From contig AP018269.1 of assembly GCA_003994795.1 (NCBI GenBank), positions 1,367,346 to 1,431,345 on the forward strand: a stretch of DNA of 64,000 nt, written 5' to 3'. Under the pieces are notes generated by a model. The model was not told the DNA's origin. It ran no database searches and worked only from the letters and a program-made list of their open reading frames with translations. Of the stretch, positions 28,319-37,802 are shown piece after piece (within the stretch, counting starts at the first letter, position 1; each line of letters opens with the position of its first letter). The translations under genes and the position numbers were made by a program. This DNA is from Cylindrospermum sp. NIES-4074. Lineage in GTDB: Bacteria; Cyanobacteriota; Cyanobacteriia; Cyanobacteriales; Nostocaceae.

Positions 28319-29965
28319 GTGACATCATCTGTATTTGACTCTGAACGCCTGTTATTTACGCCCGCAACCGCCAACACTGACGCTATCCCGCTGATTTTTG
28401 CCTTTCCCAATGAGTATAGCGTCGGGATAACTAGCCTTGGCTATCAGGTGGTGTGGGCAACTTTGGCTATGCGGGATGATGTGCAGGTGAGTCGTCTGTT
28501 TACCGATACTCGCGAACAACTTCCCAGAGAACCAGAAATACTTGGTTTTTCTATGTCTTGGGAGTTGGATTATGTCAATATTTTAAATCTGTTGGAATCT
28601 TTGGCAATTCCTATCAGGGCAAATTCTCGAAATGAACATCACCCGCTAATTTTTGGTGGTGGCCCTGTTCTCACCGCTAACCCTGAACCTTTCGCAGATT
28701 TTTTTGATGTGATTTTGTTGGGGGATGGGGAAGATTTGCTGGGGAATTTTATTGAGGCATATAAACAAGTAAGAAATGCTTCTAGGGAAACTCAATTAAA
28801 AACACTTGCACAAGTACCAGGAATTTATATTCCTAGTTTGTATGCGGTAGAATATCAGGACAAAGACGGGGAATTAAAGTCTATTAAACCTATTTCTGCC
28901 GAAATTCCCGCTATAGTGCAAAAGCAAACTTACCGAGGAAATACTCTCTCAGCTTCAACTGTGGTTACAGAAAAAGCGGCATGGGAAAATATTTACATGG
29001 TGGAAGTAGTGCGGAGTTGTCCCGAAATGTGCCGCTTTTGTTTGGCAAGTTATCTCACTTTGCCTTTTAGAACTGCGAGTTTGGAAGGTTCTTTAATTCC
29101 CGCTATTGAAAGAGGTTTAAAAGTTACAAATCGCTTGGGTTTATTGGGTGCTTCTGTTACTCAACATCCAGAGTTTACAGAGTTGCTAGATTATATTATT
29201 CAACCAAAATATGATGATGTGCGGTTGAGTATTGCTTCGGTGCGAACCAACACGGTAACGGTGCAACTTGCAAAGACTTTAGCACAGAGAGATACGCGAT
29301 CGCTAACTATTGCTGTAGAAAGTGGTTCCGAAAAATTACGGCAGATAATTAACAAAAAGCTACATAATGATGAAATCATCCAAGCAGCGGCAAATGCCAA
29401 AGCTGGAGGATTAAGCAATCTGAAACTCTACGGGATGGCGGGAATTCCTGGTGAAGAACCAGAGGATTTAGAGGCAACTGTCGCCATGATGCGGAGTATA
29501 AAAAAAGCTGTACCTGGGTTGCGGTTAACATTTGGATGTAGTACATTTGTCCCCAAAGCGCACACGCCATTTCAATGGTTTGGGGTCAATCGTCAAGCAG
29601 AAAAACGGCTACAAATGTTACAAAAACAGCTGAAACCCCAGGGGATAGAGTTTCGTCCAGAGAGCTATAATTGGTCAATAATACAGGCTTTGTTGTCGAG
29701 AGGCGATCGCCGACTTTCTCAACTTCTGGAACTTACCCGCGACTTTGGGGACTCCTTGGGTAGCTACAAACGTGCTTTCAAGCAACTCAAAGGACAAATT
29801 CCCGACTTAGATTTCTACGTCCACGCCAATTGGTCAACCGAGCAAGTATTACCTTGGAGTCATTTGCAAGGGCCTCTACCTCAGTCTACACTACTAAAGC
29901 ATTTGGCAGAGGCTAAAAGTCATTTCAACTCCACCCAGAAGCAACTACAGCCGTTAAACTCATAG
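28319..29965 (+). CDS. B12-binding-domain radical SAM protein
   Basis: A 548-residue enzyme. The N-terminal 190 residues look like a Rossmann-type cobalamin-binding domain (FAFPNEYSVGITSLGYQVVW, EILGFSMSWELDYVNILNLL, LIFGGGPVLTANPEPFADFF, ILLGDGED). The radical SAM domain has the cluster motif CPEMCRFC, the SAM-binding GLLGASVTQ and a TIM-barrel pattern. Starts with GTG eight bases after the SemiSWEET stop. Related cyanobacterial proteins are annotated only as radical SAM; the substrate is unknown. Confidence 0.88.
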   Translation: MTSSVFDSERLLFTPATANTDAIPLIFAFPNEYSVGITSLGYQVVWATLAMRDDVQVSRLFTDTREQLPREPEILGFSMSWELDYVNILNLLESLAIPIRANSRNEHHPLIFGGGPVLTANPEPFADFFDVILLGDGEDLLGNFIEAYKQVRNASRETQLKTLAQVPGIYIPSLYAVEYQDKDGELKSIKPISAEIPAIVQKQTYRGNTLSASTVVTEKAAWENIYMVEVVRSCPEMCRFCLASYLTLPFRTASLEGSLIPAIERGLKVTNRLGLLGASVTQHPEFTELLDYIIQPKYDDVRLSIASVRTNTVTVQLAKTLAQRDTRSLTIAVESGSEKLRQIINKKLHNDEIIQAAANAKAGGLSNLKLYGMAGIPGEEPEDLEATVAMMRSIKKAVPGLRLTFGCSTFVPKAHTPFQWFGVNRQAEKRLQMLQKQLKPQGIEFRPESYNWSIIQALLSRGDRRLSQLLELTRDFGDSLGSYKRAFKQLKGQIPDLDFYVHANWSTEQVLPWSHLQGPLPQSTLLKHLAEAKSHFNSTQKQLQPLNS

Positions 29966-29976
29966 CTGAAAACTTG

Positions 29977-30165
29977 ATGCAAACCACATCTGAGTATTAT
30001 TGCGCCTATTGTGGCGAACCAAATTTAACCTTTGTTGATTTGAGTGCAGGTATGCAACAATCTTATGTAGAAGACTGCCAGGTTTGCTGTCACCCAAACA
30101 TTTTGTATTTACGGGTTGATGAAGATACCCTAGATATTGAAATTGACAGCGAATATGAAGGCTAA
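29977..30165 (+). CDS. CPXCG-type cysteine-rich small protein
   Basis: A 62-residue protein with CAYCGEPN and CQVCCHPN, two Cys pairs that should bind one zinc or form a redox centre; the rest is acidic (VDEDTLDIEIDSEYE). This is the Cys_rich_CPXG family. The ATG at 29977 is preferred to the TTG just before it. It lies 11 bases downstream of the radical SAM gene in an apparent operon. Confidence 0.85.
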   Translation: MQTTSEYYCAYCGEPNLTFVDLSAGMQQSYVEDCQVCCHPNILYLRVDEDTLDIEIDSEYEG

Positions 30166-30184
30166 ATTTTAGGTTGCTCCTTCC

Positions 30185-30634
30185 ATGCTGCACTTTAAAC
30201 ATTCCTCACTCATTGCTGCACCTCTTGAAGTAGTTTGGAAATTTCACGAAAGGCCAGATATTTTGCAACTGCTGACTCCACCCTGGCAACCAGTCCAAGT
30301 AATTCGCCGTGAGGGAGGACTCAAAGAGGGTGCAATCACAGAATTTCGGCTTTTTCCGGGATTATTACCTTTAACTTGGTTAGCGCGTCACACTGAATGC
30401 GAAAAATATCGCCTGTTTACCGACGAACAGATATCTGGCCCTTTCGAGTCTTGGATACATCGCCACGAATTTACACCAGAAAATGAGAAAACTCGGTTAA
30501 CTGATGCTATTTCTTTTTCTATGCCTGGTGGTGATGGCGTAGAATTTGTTAGTGGTTGGTTAGTGCAAGCTCAACTAGAGGCGATGTTTCGCTATCGCCA
30601 CTATGTGACTAAGCGGGAATGTGAGTCTCGATAG
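30185..30634 (+). CDS. SRPBCC (START/polyketide cyclase-like) protein
   Basis: A 149-residue helix-grip protein, starting MLHFKHSSLIAAPLEVVWKF, with the amphipathic WKFHERPDILQLLTPPWQPV helix typical of SRPBCC ligand-binding proteins and a C-terminal long helix. The ligand is unknown. It is the last gene of the four-gene run beginning with the SemiSWEET gene. It begins 20 bases after the Cys-rich gene's stop. Confidence 0.85.
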   Translation: MLHFKHSSLIAAPLEVVWKFHERPDILQLLTPPWQPVQVIRREGGLKEGAITEFRLFPGLLPLTWLARHTECEKYRLFTDEQISGPFESWIHRHEFTPENEKTRLTDAISFSMPGGDGVEFVSGWLVQAQLEAMFRYRHYVTKRECESR

Positions 30635-30693
30635 GAAAATTTTCGATAAGGGACGTTTATTGCAGTGCTTTGGCAGTAAAGTTGCACTTATTT

Positions 30694-31335
30694 CTATGCA
30701 TCAACTTCAGCTAGAGGTGGACGCACAGATAAATAAATCAACGGGCCAAATAGGGGAATTAAAGCAAACAACCAAAATAATTGATTATCTTTCCAGCCAC
30801 GACGCACCATGTCGTCTCCCAGCAACGCCGGAAATAATAAACTCAGCATACAGAAATCTAAACTCATCACATGAATAAAACGGCTAGTTTGCCACTGTTG
30901 GATAAAGTTACCCCAATCTCCTTGTAAAGCAAAGCCGACTAAAATAGCTGCGCCTAAAGTTAGTAAAACGCCAGTTATCCGAGAATCTAACAGCTTCAGA
31001 AAGATATTCTTTTTACCCACAAATTCTTGATTTGGTTCCCTCAAAGCTAAATAGGGTAAAAGCGCAAATGCCCCAACTGCAAACGAGGCAGTAGCGAACG
31101 GCCAAGCGGATATTTTTTGCCCTCTACCATCAATAAATACTACTGCACTGTAGATTAAAGGCCAAATACCCATAATATTGAATAGCGCAATAATTAGGGG
31201 ATTAATGCCTTGCCACTGACCAGTGGAAAGATTTTTAATTAACTCAAAAGTATTTGGTTGATCAGGAGGAGCAAAGATAAAGGCATAGGCAATAAATCCT
31301 AGCCACAGTGACCCAAAGGCAATTTTTCTCACCAT
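30694..31335 (-). CDS. Conserved multi-pass membrane protein
   Basis: A 213-residue membrane protein with about six hydrophobic helices (KIAFGSLWLGFIAYAFIFAP, NPLIIALFNIMGIWPLIYSA, FATASFAVGAFALLPYLALR, TGVLLTLGAAILVGFALQGD and others). I recognise the general type as conserved in cyanobacteria and plastid-bearing plants but know no function. It starts 4 bases after the hrcA stop on the same strand, so it is probably cotranscribed with the heat-shock repressor. The tail end is convergent with the SRPBCC gene. Confidence 0.75.
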   Translation of the reverse strand: MVRKIAFGSLWLGFIAYAFIFAPPDQPNTFELIKNLSTGQWQGINPLIIALFNIMGIWPLIYSAVVFIDGRGQKISAWPFATASFAVGAFALLPYLALREPNQEFVGKKNIFLKLLDSRITGVLLTLGAAILVGFALQGDWGNFIQQWQTSRFIHVMSLDFCMLSLLFPALLGDDMVRRGWKDNQLFWLFALIPLFGPLIYLSVRPPLAEVDA

Positions 31336-31338
31336 AAT

Positions 31339-32436
31339 TTAACTAAAGGCTTCTGAGAGGTAATCTGCCGCTGCGGCTACAACTGCGATCGCACTTTCAT
31401 AGTCTAAGCGCGTTGGCCCCAAAACTCCCACACTCCCCACAGGCACGGAACCCCGGCGATAAGTGGAAGAAATCAACGTGCAGGTGCGAATCGGTTCTAA
31501 TGGGTTTTCTGCGCCAATGCGAACCGTTACCCTGGACTTGCCCTGCTCATCCGCCTCTGGCTCATCAAATATTAATCGCCACAATTGGTCTTGTTCTTCT
31601 TCCAGCAGGTGGATAATTGTTTGCACTTGGTGCAATTGGGAAAACTCCGGTTGACGCAAAACTTCCGCCACACCCCGCACCATAATTTGTGTCGTCGTTG
31701 GTGCCAGAGAGCGCCGAGTCAATTCTGCCACTGAATTCCTTAAGAATTCGCCATAACGTTGGAACTCTTGATCTAATTCACTCCAATCTAGGGTAGCTAG
31801 TTCCAACAGACTCCGCCCCCGTAAGTGGCTATTCAAAAAGTTAGAAACTATTTGTAATTCGCGATCGATTACCTCTGGATCAATTTTAGTGTCTGCCGAT
31901 TCCGAGAGCAAATCCATCAACTTGGAATGTGTCTCATAATTATCCGTCACCACAATCAGCATGATTCTACCTGCTTCGATTTGCATCAATTGCAAATGTC
32001 GCAACTGCGCTGTAGTGGTTTGGGGCATAGTAATTAAGCTAATGCAGCCACTCAAGGTCGCCAAAATTTGCGCGGCTCCGTGCAGCAGCGCTTCTAAACT
32101 CCAATCTTCCCACTGGAGACGCTTATTTAGTGCCACTTCCACCTCTTTAGCTAAAGCTTCGGTTCGCGTAGCGTCTCGTAGAGAAGGTGTAATTAGCTGG
32201 TCAACATAAATCCGATAACCAGAGTCAGAAGGTATTCTGCCGGCAGAGGTATGGGGTTGGTAAAGTAACCCAGATTTTTCTAATACGCCCATCACATTAC
32301 GAATGGTGGCAGAGCTTACACCCAGGTCAAACTCCTCAATTAGAGCTTTGGAACCAACAGGCTCTGCCGTCGCGATATAGTGGCGTACAGTTGCCCAAAG
32401 TATATGCTGTTGTCGATTGGTCAGCTGAACTTGCAT
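31339..32436 (-). CDS. hrcA: Heat-inducible transcription repressor HrcA
   Basis: A 365-residue repressor of the groESL-type heat-shock genes. The N-terminal winged helix ([58 protein letters not shown]) binds the CIRCE operator, and the C-terminal part is GAF-like with the dimer region. Length and domain order fit the family. No CIRCE sequence was seen near this gene or elsewhere in the window, so autoregulation by CIRCE is not shown here. A membrane protein gene follows directly. Confidence 0.95.
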   Translation of the reverse strand: MQVQLTNRQQHILWATVRHYIATAEPVGSKALIEEFDLGVSSATIRNVMGVLEKSGLLYQPHTSAGRIPSDSGYRIYVDQLITPSLRDATRTEALAKEVEVALNKRLQWEDWSLEALLHGAAQILATLSGCISLITMPQTTTAQLRHLQLMQIEAGRIMLIVVTDNYETHSKLMDLLSESADTKIDPEVIDRELQIVSNFLNSHLRGRSLLELATLDWSELDQEFQRYGEFLRNSVAELTRRSLAPTTTQIMVRGVAEVLRQPEFSQLHQVQTIIHLLEEEQDQLWRLIFDEPEADEQGKSRVTVRIGAENPLEPIRTCTLISSTYRRGSVPVGSVGVLGPTRLDYESAIAVVAAAADYLSEAFS

Positions 32437-32792
32437 AGGGGATGTTTTGCTGAAGGCAAATTTTAAGCAAAATTTGAAAAAATGCTTGGATTAAGCGACG
32501 AGAAAAATTAAATATTTATTAATTTAAGATAGCAAATTATATACTTTTATTATAGTAAGTAAGCTTTAAGTTACTCTTCGCCATTGTTTTAAGATTATTG
32601 GTTAACAGCTTGCCCTTTGCCACCAATGCTGTCAAGAAGGGTAAGATGTTTATTTTTCAGTATTATCCCATAAAATGCAGCATTAAGCTGTACTTCTAGC
32701 TACAGATTTTTTTATTAACTAGGAATAGTGTTGTGCAGTCCAAAGCCTTGGGCGCTGGATTGGCTTTAGGGTGGAGACAAAGAGTTTTTTCC
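32437..32792. other. Intergenic, promoter region of hrcA
   Basis: About 350 bases with A+T-rich sequence. No gene, CIRCE element or clear promoter consensus recognised. Confidence 0.4.
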
Positions 32793-32838
32793 TAGTCCCC
32801 AGTCCCCAATCCCCAATCCCTAATTCCCAATCCCCAGC
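32793..32838. repeat. Heptanucleotide tandem repeat (ccccaat/ccccagt)
   Basis: Six or so imperfect 7-base units such as ccccagt and ccccaat next to the stop of the rhodanese gene. It is another STRR of heterocystous cyanobacteria. Confidence 0.8.
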
Positions 32839-32840
32839 AG

Positions 32841-33200
32841 CTAATATTGGGGAATCGCCGGATCAACTAATGTGGAGTAGGCAGCAATACCGCCTGCAAT
32901 ATTTTTAACATTTGTAAATCCTTGAGTAACTAGCCACTGACACATCTGGGCAGAGCGGACACCGTGGTGACACAACACCAGAGTTTCTGCATGAGCATCA
33001 AAGCGGCTAGGGACTTGCTGGTTCCATTCGGCAAATTGACTCAAAGGAAGGTTGACAAAGCCTTCAATGCTAGCTATATCAACCTCTTGGGGTTCGCGCA
33101 CATCCACCAACTGAATCCCCACATCGCCAGAAGACAGACGTTGTGCTAGTTCCTCTACGCTAATTTGGCTAAAGGGTTGACCAAAAGATTTCTCTGTCAT
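32841..33200 (-). CDS. Single-domain rhodanese-like protein
   Basis: A 119-residue rhodanese homologue. The active loop CHHGVRS begins with Cys77 and a CH1-like motif VDVREPQEVD is present, with conserved GGIAAY near the C-terminus. Cys at the loop start makes sulfurtransferase activity likely. It is a soluble single-domain form; the partner is unknown. It is divergent from the DUF3352 gene. Confidence 0.92.
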   Translation of the reverse strand: MTEKSFGQPFSQISVEELAQRLSSGDVGIQLVDVREPQEVDIASIEGFVNLPLSQFAEWNQQVPSRFDAHAETLVLCHHGVRSAQMCQWLVTQGFTNVKNIAGGIAAYSTLVDPAIPQY

Positions 33201-33278
33201 GTAGTTTATCTAAACCATCCAATATTATTAATGTTGGCAGAAAAGCTAGAAAATATGCCGCTGTCTAATTCCTAGAAG

Positions 33279-35006
33279 TTGCTTTTGTATCCTAAAATCA
33301 AAAACGGAGCATTCACTAGGTTTAGTGTGAACAGACAGAGCTATTTCTTCTCTGGGATACGCGACGCAAACCGGTTCTTAGTAGCTGGCGTCATTGCGCT
33401 GCTATTGATTGGTATTGCTGGCTTTTACTGGTTTTTCGCTAAGAGTCCGGTTAAACTCGTAGCCCCCACATCTCAGCCTAGTGCTGCTATATTCGTGTCG
33501 AAGTTGGCGCCGGCGATGGTGTCGTTGCTGGTAAATCCAGACCAGTTGCAGAGGTTGGAGCGGTTCGGGGAACTGTCGAAGCTCAAAACCAGTTTATTGG
33601 CTAAGAGTCCCATAGATTACAAAAAAGATATTCAACCTTGGTTAGGGAATGAAATCACGCTGGCTGTCACTAGTGTAGATAGCGATCGCAATCCAGAAAA
33701 TGGAAAGCAGCCAGGATACCTGATGGTACTACCAACTAAGAACTCTCAGAAAAGCCGGGAGTTTGTGGAGTTGTTATTTTCCCAAAAAGCTCTAGCTGGG
33801 GCAAACTTAGCTGTAGAAAAATACAAAGGGGTGAAGCTGCTTTATGACACCCAGGATGTTGCATCACCAGAAAAAACGCCCAATGCTTTAGCTGGCGCGA
33901 TTGTTGGGGATAAGTTTATCTTGTTTGCTAGCGATCGCCAAGTGCTGCGAGACGCAATTAATAATGTCCAAGCACCTGATCTGAATTTGGCTAGTTATCC
34001 CAAATACCAAAAAGCTATCCAACAATTACCTCAAGGTGCTTTGGGTCTAGCTTTCTTGAATTTGCCTACGGTGGCGCAATGGCAAGGGTTAGAGTTGCTA
34101 GAACCAACTTATGATAGCCAAATAACTTCCTTAGTATTAAATCCCAATGGCCTACTGGCGGAAACTTCTTTTCTCGCGACAACGGAAGTTTTACCCCCGT
34201 CACCACCACTTTCTCAGCCTGTAGGGGCATTAAAATACGTACCAACGTCAGCAGGTTTGGTACTTTCTGGCGCAAATTTAAGTAATTTGGGTGACAGCGA
34301 TCTCGCTAAACTCTGGAGACAAACCACAGCAACTATATATGGTTCTGAGGAAGATGCCATTTCTCGATTGGTTCAACCTGCGGTGAATGTACAAAAACGC
34401 TGGGGTTTGAACTTGTCAGAGGATATTTTTAGCTGGGTAAGCGGAGAATATGCCCTTGCTTTTTCACCCACTAAAGGACAAACAACTCCTAATTGGGTGT
34501 TTGTGGTGGAAAAATCACCTCAGGTAGTAGAAGGTATTGCCCGTTTGGATGCACTAGCTTCAGCCAATGGATTTAATCTTAGCGCTCTCAAACTGAATGA
34601 GCAAACTATTTCCGCTTGGACAGAGTTAAAAGCTGAGACTAAAAAGCGATCGCCTTTAACCGTCGAGGCTAAAGTCCTGGGGGCCTACACAACCCTAGAC
34701 AATTATGCAATTTTTACTTCCAATCTGGAAACTTTGGATAAAATCCTCGCCAAAAGGGAAATATCCTTAATTGACAATCTCAATTTTCAAGATAGTATCG
34801 CTGCTATTCCCCAACCAAACCAAGGCTACATATATATTGATTGGAAAAAAAGCCAAAATTTCTTAGAACGGCAGCTACCATTTCTTAAATTGGTGGAAAT
34901 ATTAGGTAAACCGCTGTTTCATGATTTGCGATCGCTTACAGTCAGTAGTTACGGTAGTGAGTCAGGTGTGCTTAAAGGCGGTGTTTTCTTCCAAATCCAT
35001 CAGTAG
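33279..35006 (+). CDS. DUF3352 membrane-anchored protein
   Basis: A 575-residue protein with an N-terminal membrane helix (RFLVAGVIALLLIGIAGFYW) followed by a long periplasmic or lumenal region starting at SPVKLVAPTSQ. It contains family blocks such as PWLGNEITLAVTS, GYLMVLPTKNSQKSREFVEL, IVGDKFILFASDRQVLRDAI and WKKSQNFLERQLPFLK. DUF3352 proteins are common in cyanobacteria and have no known function. The first codon is TTG; a GTG at 33330 is an alternative giving 558 residues, and neither has a clear ribosome binding site, so the N-terminus is uncertain. Confidence 0.85.
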   Translation: MLLYPKIKNGAFTRFSVNRQSYFFSGIRDANRFLVAGVIALLLIGIAGFYWFFAKSPVKLVAPTSQPSAAIFVSKLAPAMVSLLVNPDQLQRLERFGELSKLKTSLLAKSPIDYKKDIQPWLGNEITLAVTSVDSDRNPENGKQPGYLMVLPTKNSQKSREFVELLFSQKALAGANLAVEKYKGVKLLYDTQDVASPEKTPNALAGAIVGDKFILFASDRQVLRDAINNVQAPDLNLASYPKYQKAIQQLPQGALGLAFLNLPTVAQWQGLELLEPTYDSQITSLVLNPNGLLAETSFLATTEVLPPSPPLSQPVGALKYVPTSAGLVLSGANLSNLGDSDLAKLWRQTTATIYGSEEDAISRLVQPAVNVQKRWGLNLSEDIFSWVSGEYALAFSPTKGQTTPNWVFVVEKSPQVVEGIARLDALASANGFNLSALKLNEQTISAWTELKAETKKRSPLTVEAKVLGAYTTLDNYAIFTSNLETLDKILAKREISLIDNLNFQDSIAAIPQPNQGYIYIDWKKSQNFLERQLPFLKLVEILGKPLFHDLRSLTVSSYGSESGVLKGGVFFQIHQ

Positions 35007-35167
35007 TGGAATGAGGCAACAAAGGTTAGAAATCTAATAGTACCCAATCCCCAATCCTTCATCCTCCTTGTGTCAGATTTCAATGTGGCACAGGCGCTGG
35101 TAATTGACGTTTTTTAAAATAAAATTAGTATATATAGTTACTTTTAATATTTTATCGGAGGGCTGTT

Positions 35168-35656
35168 ATGAAGTTTTCTCGCCCCCAGTTGCGGTTTCAA
35201 GGTGGTTGGCTCTTAGCTATACTGACAACTATTACCGCTACACCTGTAATAGCCCAGACAGCAAACTTTGGTACTCTGAAACTGTCACTGGGTTTTAGTC
35301 CAGCAGAAGGAACGGTTTCTGGCTATACAGGTGGTTCATACTCCTTGTCTGCGATTAGTAATCGCGATCGCTATAAAAAACTCTGCACCGGTTTTGCCGA
35401 TCCCACTCCCGATCACATCCTGATTTTAGAAAAAGACTTTTCCCGCCTAAAAATACTCGTTAACAGTGGAGACGACACCACTCTACTCATCCAAGGCCCA
35501 GACGAAACCACAATTCGTTGCGGTGATGATACTGGTAAAAGTAAAGATGCCAGTGTTGACGACAGCAAGTGGAAAGCTGGAACCTATCGGATGTGGGTAG
35601 GTACATTTAATCCTGGGGTCAAGAAGAACTACACGTTGACAGTGCAGCAGCCATGA
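35168..35656 (+). CDS. Secreted hypothetical protein (162 aa)
   Basis: Starts MKFSRPQLRFQGGWLLAILT and has a signal peptide with cleavage near TPVIAQ at about residue 30, so it is exported to the periplasm. The mature part looks all-beta, with PDHILILEKDFSRLKILVNS, DTTLLIQGPDETTIRCGDDT and a Trp/Gly-rich AGTYRMWVGTF near the end, reminiscent of small pre-peptidase or lectin-like domains. Cysteines at KLCTGF and TIRCGDD could form a disulfide. A good GGAGGG ribosome binding site precedes the ATG. Function unknown. Confidence 0.82.
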   Translation: MKFSRPQLRFQGGWLLAILTTITATPVIAQTANFGTLKLSLGFSPAEGTVSGYTGGSYSLSAISNRDRYKKLCTGFADPTPDHILILEKDFSRLKILVNSGDDTTLLIQGPDETTIRCGDDTGKSKDASVDDSKWKAGTYRMWVGTFNPGVKKNYTLTVQQP

Positions 35657-35713
35657 ATAAAGTGGGAATTGGGGGCTTGGGGACTGGGAACGGCTGTCTC
35701 CTAATCAATCACT

Positions 35714-35953
35714 TCACATCTTACCGTGCTGCATGACTGCTTGCAGATGGTGGCGGACTTCTTGGGCTTGCTCAATTTCTAACTGCCGCAATTTTTGGAA
35801 TAATTCTACACAAGGCTGGGAGTTAGCTTCTTGAGCATCTTGAATGTAAACTTCGTAAGCCTTAACCGCTTCTGCCTTGTTGTGCAATACGGTGATAAAG
35901 TCGTATTCTAAGTTGCTAATGGGTTGTTGAGTATGTCCGTTACCTGTAGTCAT
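35714..35953 (-). CDS. Small ferritin-like/DUF-type helical protein A
   Basis: A 79-residue, helical, acidic protein (ISNLEYDFITVLHNKAEAVK). It resembles the protein at 54812-55042: NLEYDFITVLHNKAEAVKAY against NEHFNLISVLYHALQSASTA, with both having a YIQDAQ/YIEDAE motif and Gln-rich second helix. This pairing suggests a small helical-hairpin family with glutamate/histidine positions, possibly ferritin-like. No function is known to me. Confidence 0.78.
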   Translation of the reverse strand: MTTGNGHTQQPISNLEYDFITVLHNKAEAVKAYEVYIQDAQEANSQPCVELFQKLRQLEIEQAQEVRHHLQAVMQHGKM

Positions 35954-36032
35954 AACTTTAGCCTCTTTAAGGTTTCTAGTTAATTTATACTCACCTTAAA
36001 AGAGTTATTCATCTGCCCAAAAGCGTAACCAA

Positions 36033-36058
36033 AAATATAAAGGCTGCTGACGCAGCCT
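36033..36058 (-). terminator. Terminator of the PsiE-like gene
   Basis: aggctgc at 36041-36047 and gcagcct at 36052-36058 form a 7-bp stem with a 4-base loop; on the minus strand it is followed by ttatattttt. Confidence 0.65.
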
Positions 36059-36133
36059 CAAGCATTAGGAGTTCCAGCTTGCTTTTTATGACTTAAGTTT
36101 ATCTAGCCGCAGAGCGATCGCCTATTGGCTGAT

Positions 36134-36682
36134 TTATGCCACGGGTTGATTGTCATCGCAGTTACGCGAATACTGAAACTCTAGATCGTTCTGTCTACCA
36201 GAGACAATTGGGCACAGCTTGGTGTTTGCACTGATGCAATCCATGTGTGGCGTTTTGGCACAGACTATCAACATCCCACCCAAAATCAACAGTAAGCCAC
36301 AAATTGCCGCAGTCTGCAACCCAGAAATATCTAGGGCACCGTGAACTACTACTTCTCGCAGCACAGAGACAATTGTTACCTCAACCGCTACTCCCACAGA
36401 AATGCTGTGTTCTTGCAAGTAGACCATGAGGAGTCGAAATAACTCGACTAAAATCAACACAAAGAGGATTTTAGCGGTTACTTGTTTGTAGTCTAATGAC
36501 TGCGATATGGCGGTAACTATCCCCCATAGCTGTATCAACATGACGGCAAACAATCCTAAACAGAGTAAAATCACTATTAAGTCTTGGAAAGCCTCCATGT
36601 TGCGAACGATCGCATGACGGTCAAGCCAGCGATCGCAAAATAAAAACCGACTCTTGAAGCGCTTTTGCATCTGCATTTCCAT
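36134..36682 (-). CDS. PsiE family membrane protein
   Basis: A 182-residue protein with four predicted membrane helices (DLIVILLCLGLFAVMLIQLW, AKILFVLILVELFRLLMVYL, VEVTIVSVLREVVVHGALDI, TAAICGLLLILGGMLIVC), matching the phosphate-starvation-inducible PsiE family. In E. coli PsiE is induced by phosphate limitation; that regulation is not shown here. A longer frame begins at 36850 but its first 56 codons run through a MITE, so I use the ATG at 36680-36682 (MEMQMQKRFKSRF). The MITE, starting 28 bases upstream, may have displaced the promoter. The tail has a Cys-rich, charged extension. Confidence 0.78.
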   Translation of the reverse strand: MEMQMQKRFKSRFLFCDRWLDRHAIVRNMEAFQDLIVILLCLGLFAVMLIQLWGIVTAISQSLDYKQVTAKILFVLILVELFRLLMVYLQEHSISVGVAVEVTIVSVLREVVVHGALDISGLQTAAICGLLLILGGMLIVCAKTPHMDCISANTKLCPIVSGRQNDLEFQYSRNCDDNQPVA

Positions 36683-36710
36683 TCCTATCTTGACTAGTTC
36701 ACACCACACC

Positions 36711-36841
36711 CAATACAGTTCGGATAAGATCCCCCCGCCTGCGGCGACCCCCTTAAAAAGGGGGTAAAGGAGGAAAATAGCCCCCCTTTTTAAGGGTTGG
36801 GGGGATCTTCGAGAAATCAAAACGCTAACCGAACCGTATTG
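36711..36841. mobile_element. 131-bp MITE with 10-bp target duplication
   Basis: Terminal inverted repeats CAATACAGTTCGG (36711-36723) and its inverse at 36829-36841 match at 12 of 13 bases. The flanking acaccacacc occurs at 36701-36710 and again at 36842-36851, a perfect 10-bp target duplication. The interior is a nested palindrome: gatcccccc...ggggggatc around ccccctt/aaggggg arms. No coding capacity. It is upstream of the PsiE-like gene. Confidence 0.85.
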
Positions 36842-36902
36842 ACACCACACCAGCCAATTAACCCAATTATCTTAAGGTTACGCAATATTAAGTTTTCGCG
36901 CC

Positions 36903-37802
36903 TCAGCGAGGTTGGTATTTTAAAGTTTGTGCTTGTTGCAACAGTTGATTGGCATTATTTGCCCACTGGGAATTACCCTGAACATTATATAAATCTTTGG
37001 CATATTGGAATACTTGCGCCGCTTCGGAAAACTGCTTTAACTGCATAAAAGCTAACCCTGCACCATAATAAGCGTTGGCATAGTTAGAGTTAGCTTCGGC
37101 TGATTTTCTATAGGCTGCTAATGCTTCGGGAAATTTGCCCTGATTAAACAAAATTGAACCAATATTATAGTGAGCTTCTGGATATCTAGGATTTATTTTG
37201 ATTGCTTTGCTAAAGGCTGCTTTTGCTTTATCGATTTTGCCTTGTTGCAGATAAGATAACCCCAAATGATAAGCTGGTTCTGGGGCATTTTGACTATATT
37301 CAATGGCTTTTTTAAAGGATATGATTGCCTGTTCCCAATCTCGCTGCTGTTCTCGTAGCAATCCTAAGTTATAGTGAGCAAAACCCAGTCTTGGATCAAG
37401 TTCTATCGCCCGTTGTAAGTAATCGTTAGCTAGCTGTAAGTTATTCCCTTCTAATAATGCGCCGCCTAAATTCGCAAAGGCAGGAGCAAAGGAAGAATCT
37501 GTTTGAGTTGCCTGATAAAATGCATCTGCCGCAGGTTGTAATTGTCCCGCTTGTCGCAGTGCTAAACCCAAATTATAGTGTGCTGCCGCTAATTTGGGAT
37601 CTAGTTTGGTTGCTTGGCGAAAAAAGGCGATCGCATCTTGGACTTTTCCCCCCTGAATCGCCTGTAAGCCTTGATTTAACGAGTCTGCGGCGTTTTGACT
37701 GCTAGATTGTGCCAGTAGGGGAGAAGGGCAGAAAATGGATGCACTCACTAATATTGAAGTCACAATCCCTGCTATAGGGTAATTATAGGATGATAATCTC
37801 AT
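36903..37802 (-). CDS. Secreted TPR repeat protein
   Basis: A 299-residue protein with a signal peptide ending near PLLAQ at about residue 31 and then seven or so tetratricopeptide repeats (for example AAAHYNLGLALRQAGQLQPA, PAYHLGLSYLQQGKIDKAKA, PEAHYNIGSILFNQGKFPEA). Likely periplasmic or outer-membrane-associated scaffold for protein interaction. The partner is unknown. The tail YNVQGNSQWANNANQLLQQA is typical of a final helix. It is separated by 52 bases and a MITE from the PsiE-like gene on the same strand. Confidence 0.88.
   Translation of the reverse strand: MRLSSYNYPIAGIVTSILVSASIFCPSPLLAQSSSQNAADSLNQGLQAIQGGKVQDAIAFFRQATKLDPKLAAAHYNLGLALRQAGQLQPAADAFYQATQTDSSFAPAFANLGGALLEGNNLQLANDYLQRAIELDPRLGFAHYNLGLLREQQRDWEQAIISFKKAIEYSQNAPEPAYHLGLSYLQQGKIDKAKAAFSKAIKINPRYPEAHYNIGSILFNQGKFPEALAAYRKSAEANSNYANAYYGAGLAFMQLKQFSEAAQVFQYAKDLYNVQGNSQWANNANQLLQQAQTLKYQPR

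Noticed and set aside
31339-32792. CIRCE operator near hrcA
   Set aside because: Looked for the TTAGCACTC-N9-GAGTGCTAA pattern around hrcA and did not find it.
36683-36850. Longer PsiE-like start at 36850
   Set aside because: The extension is translated through the MITE terminal repeat and core, so it is not part of the gene.
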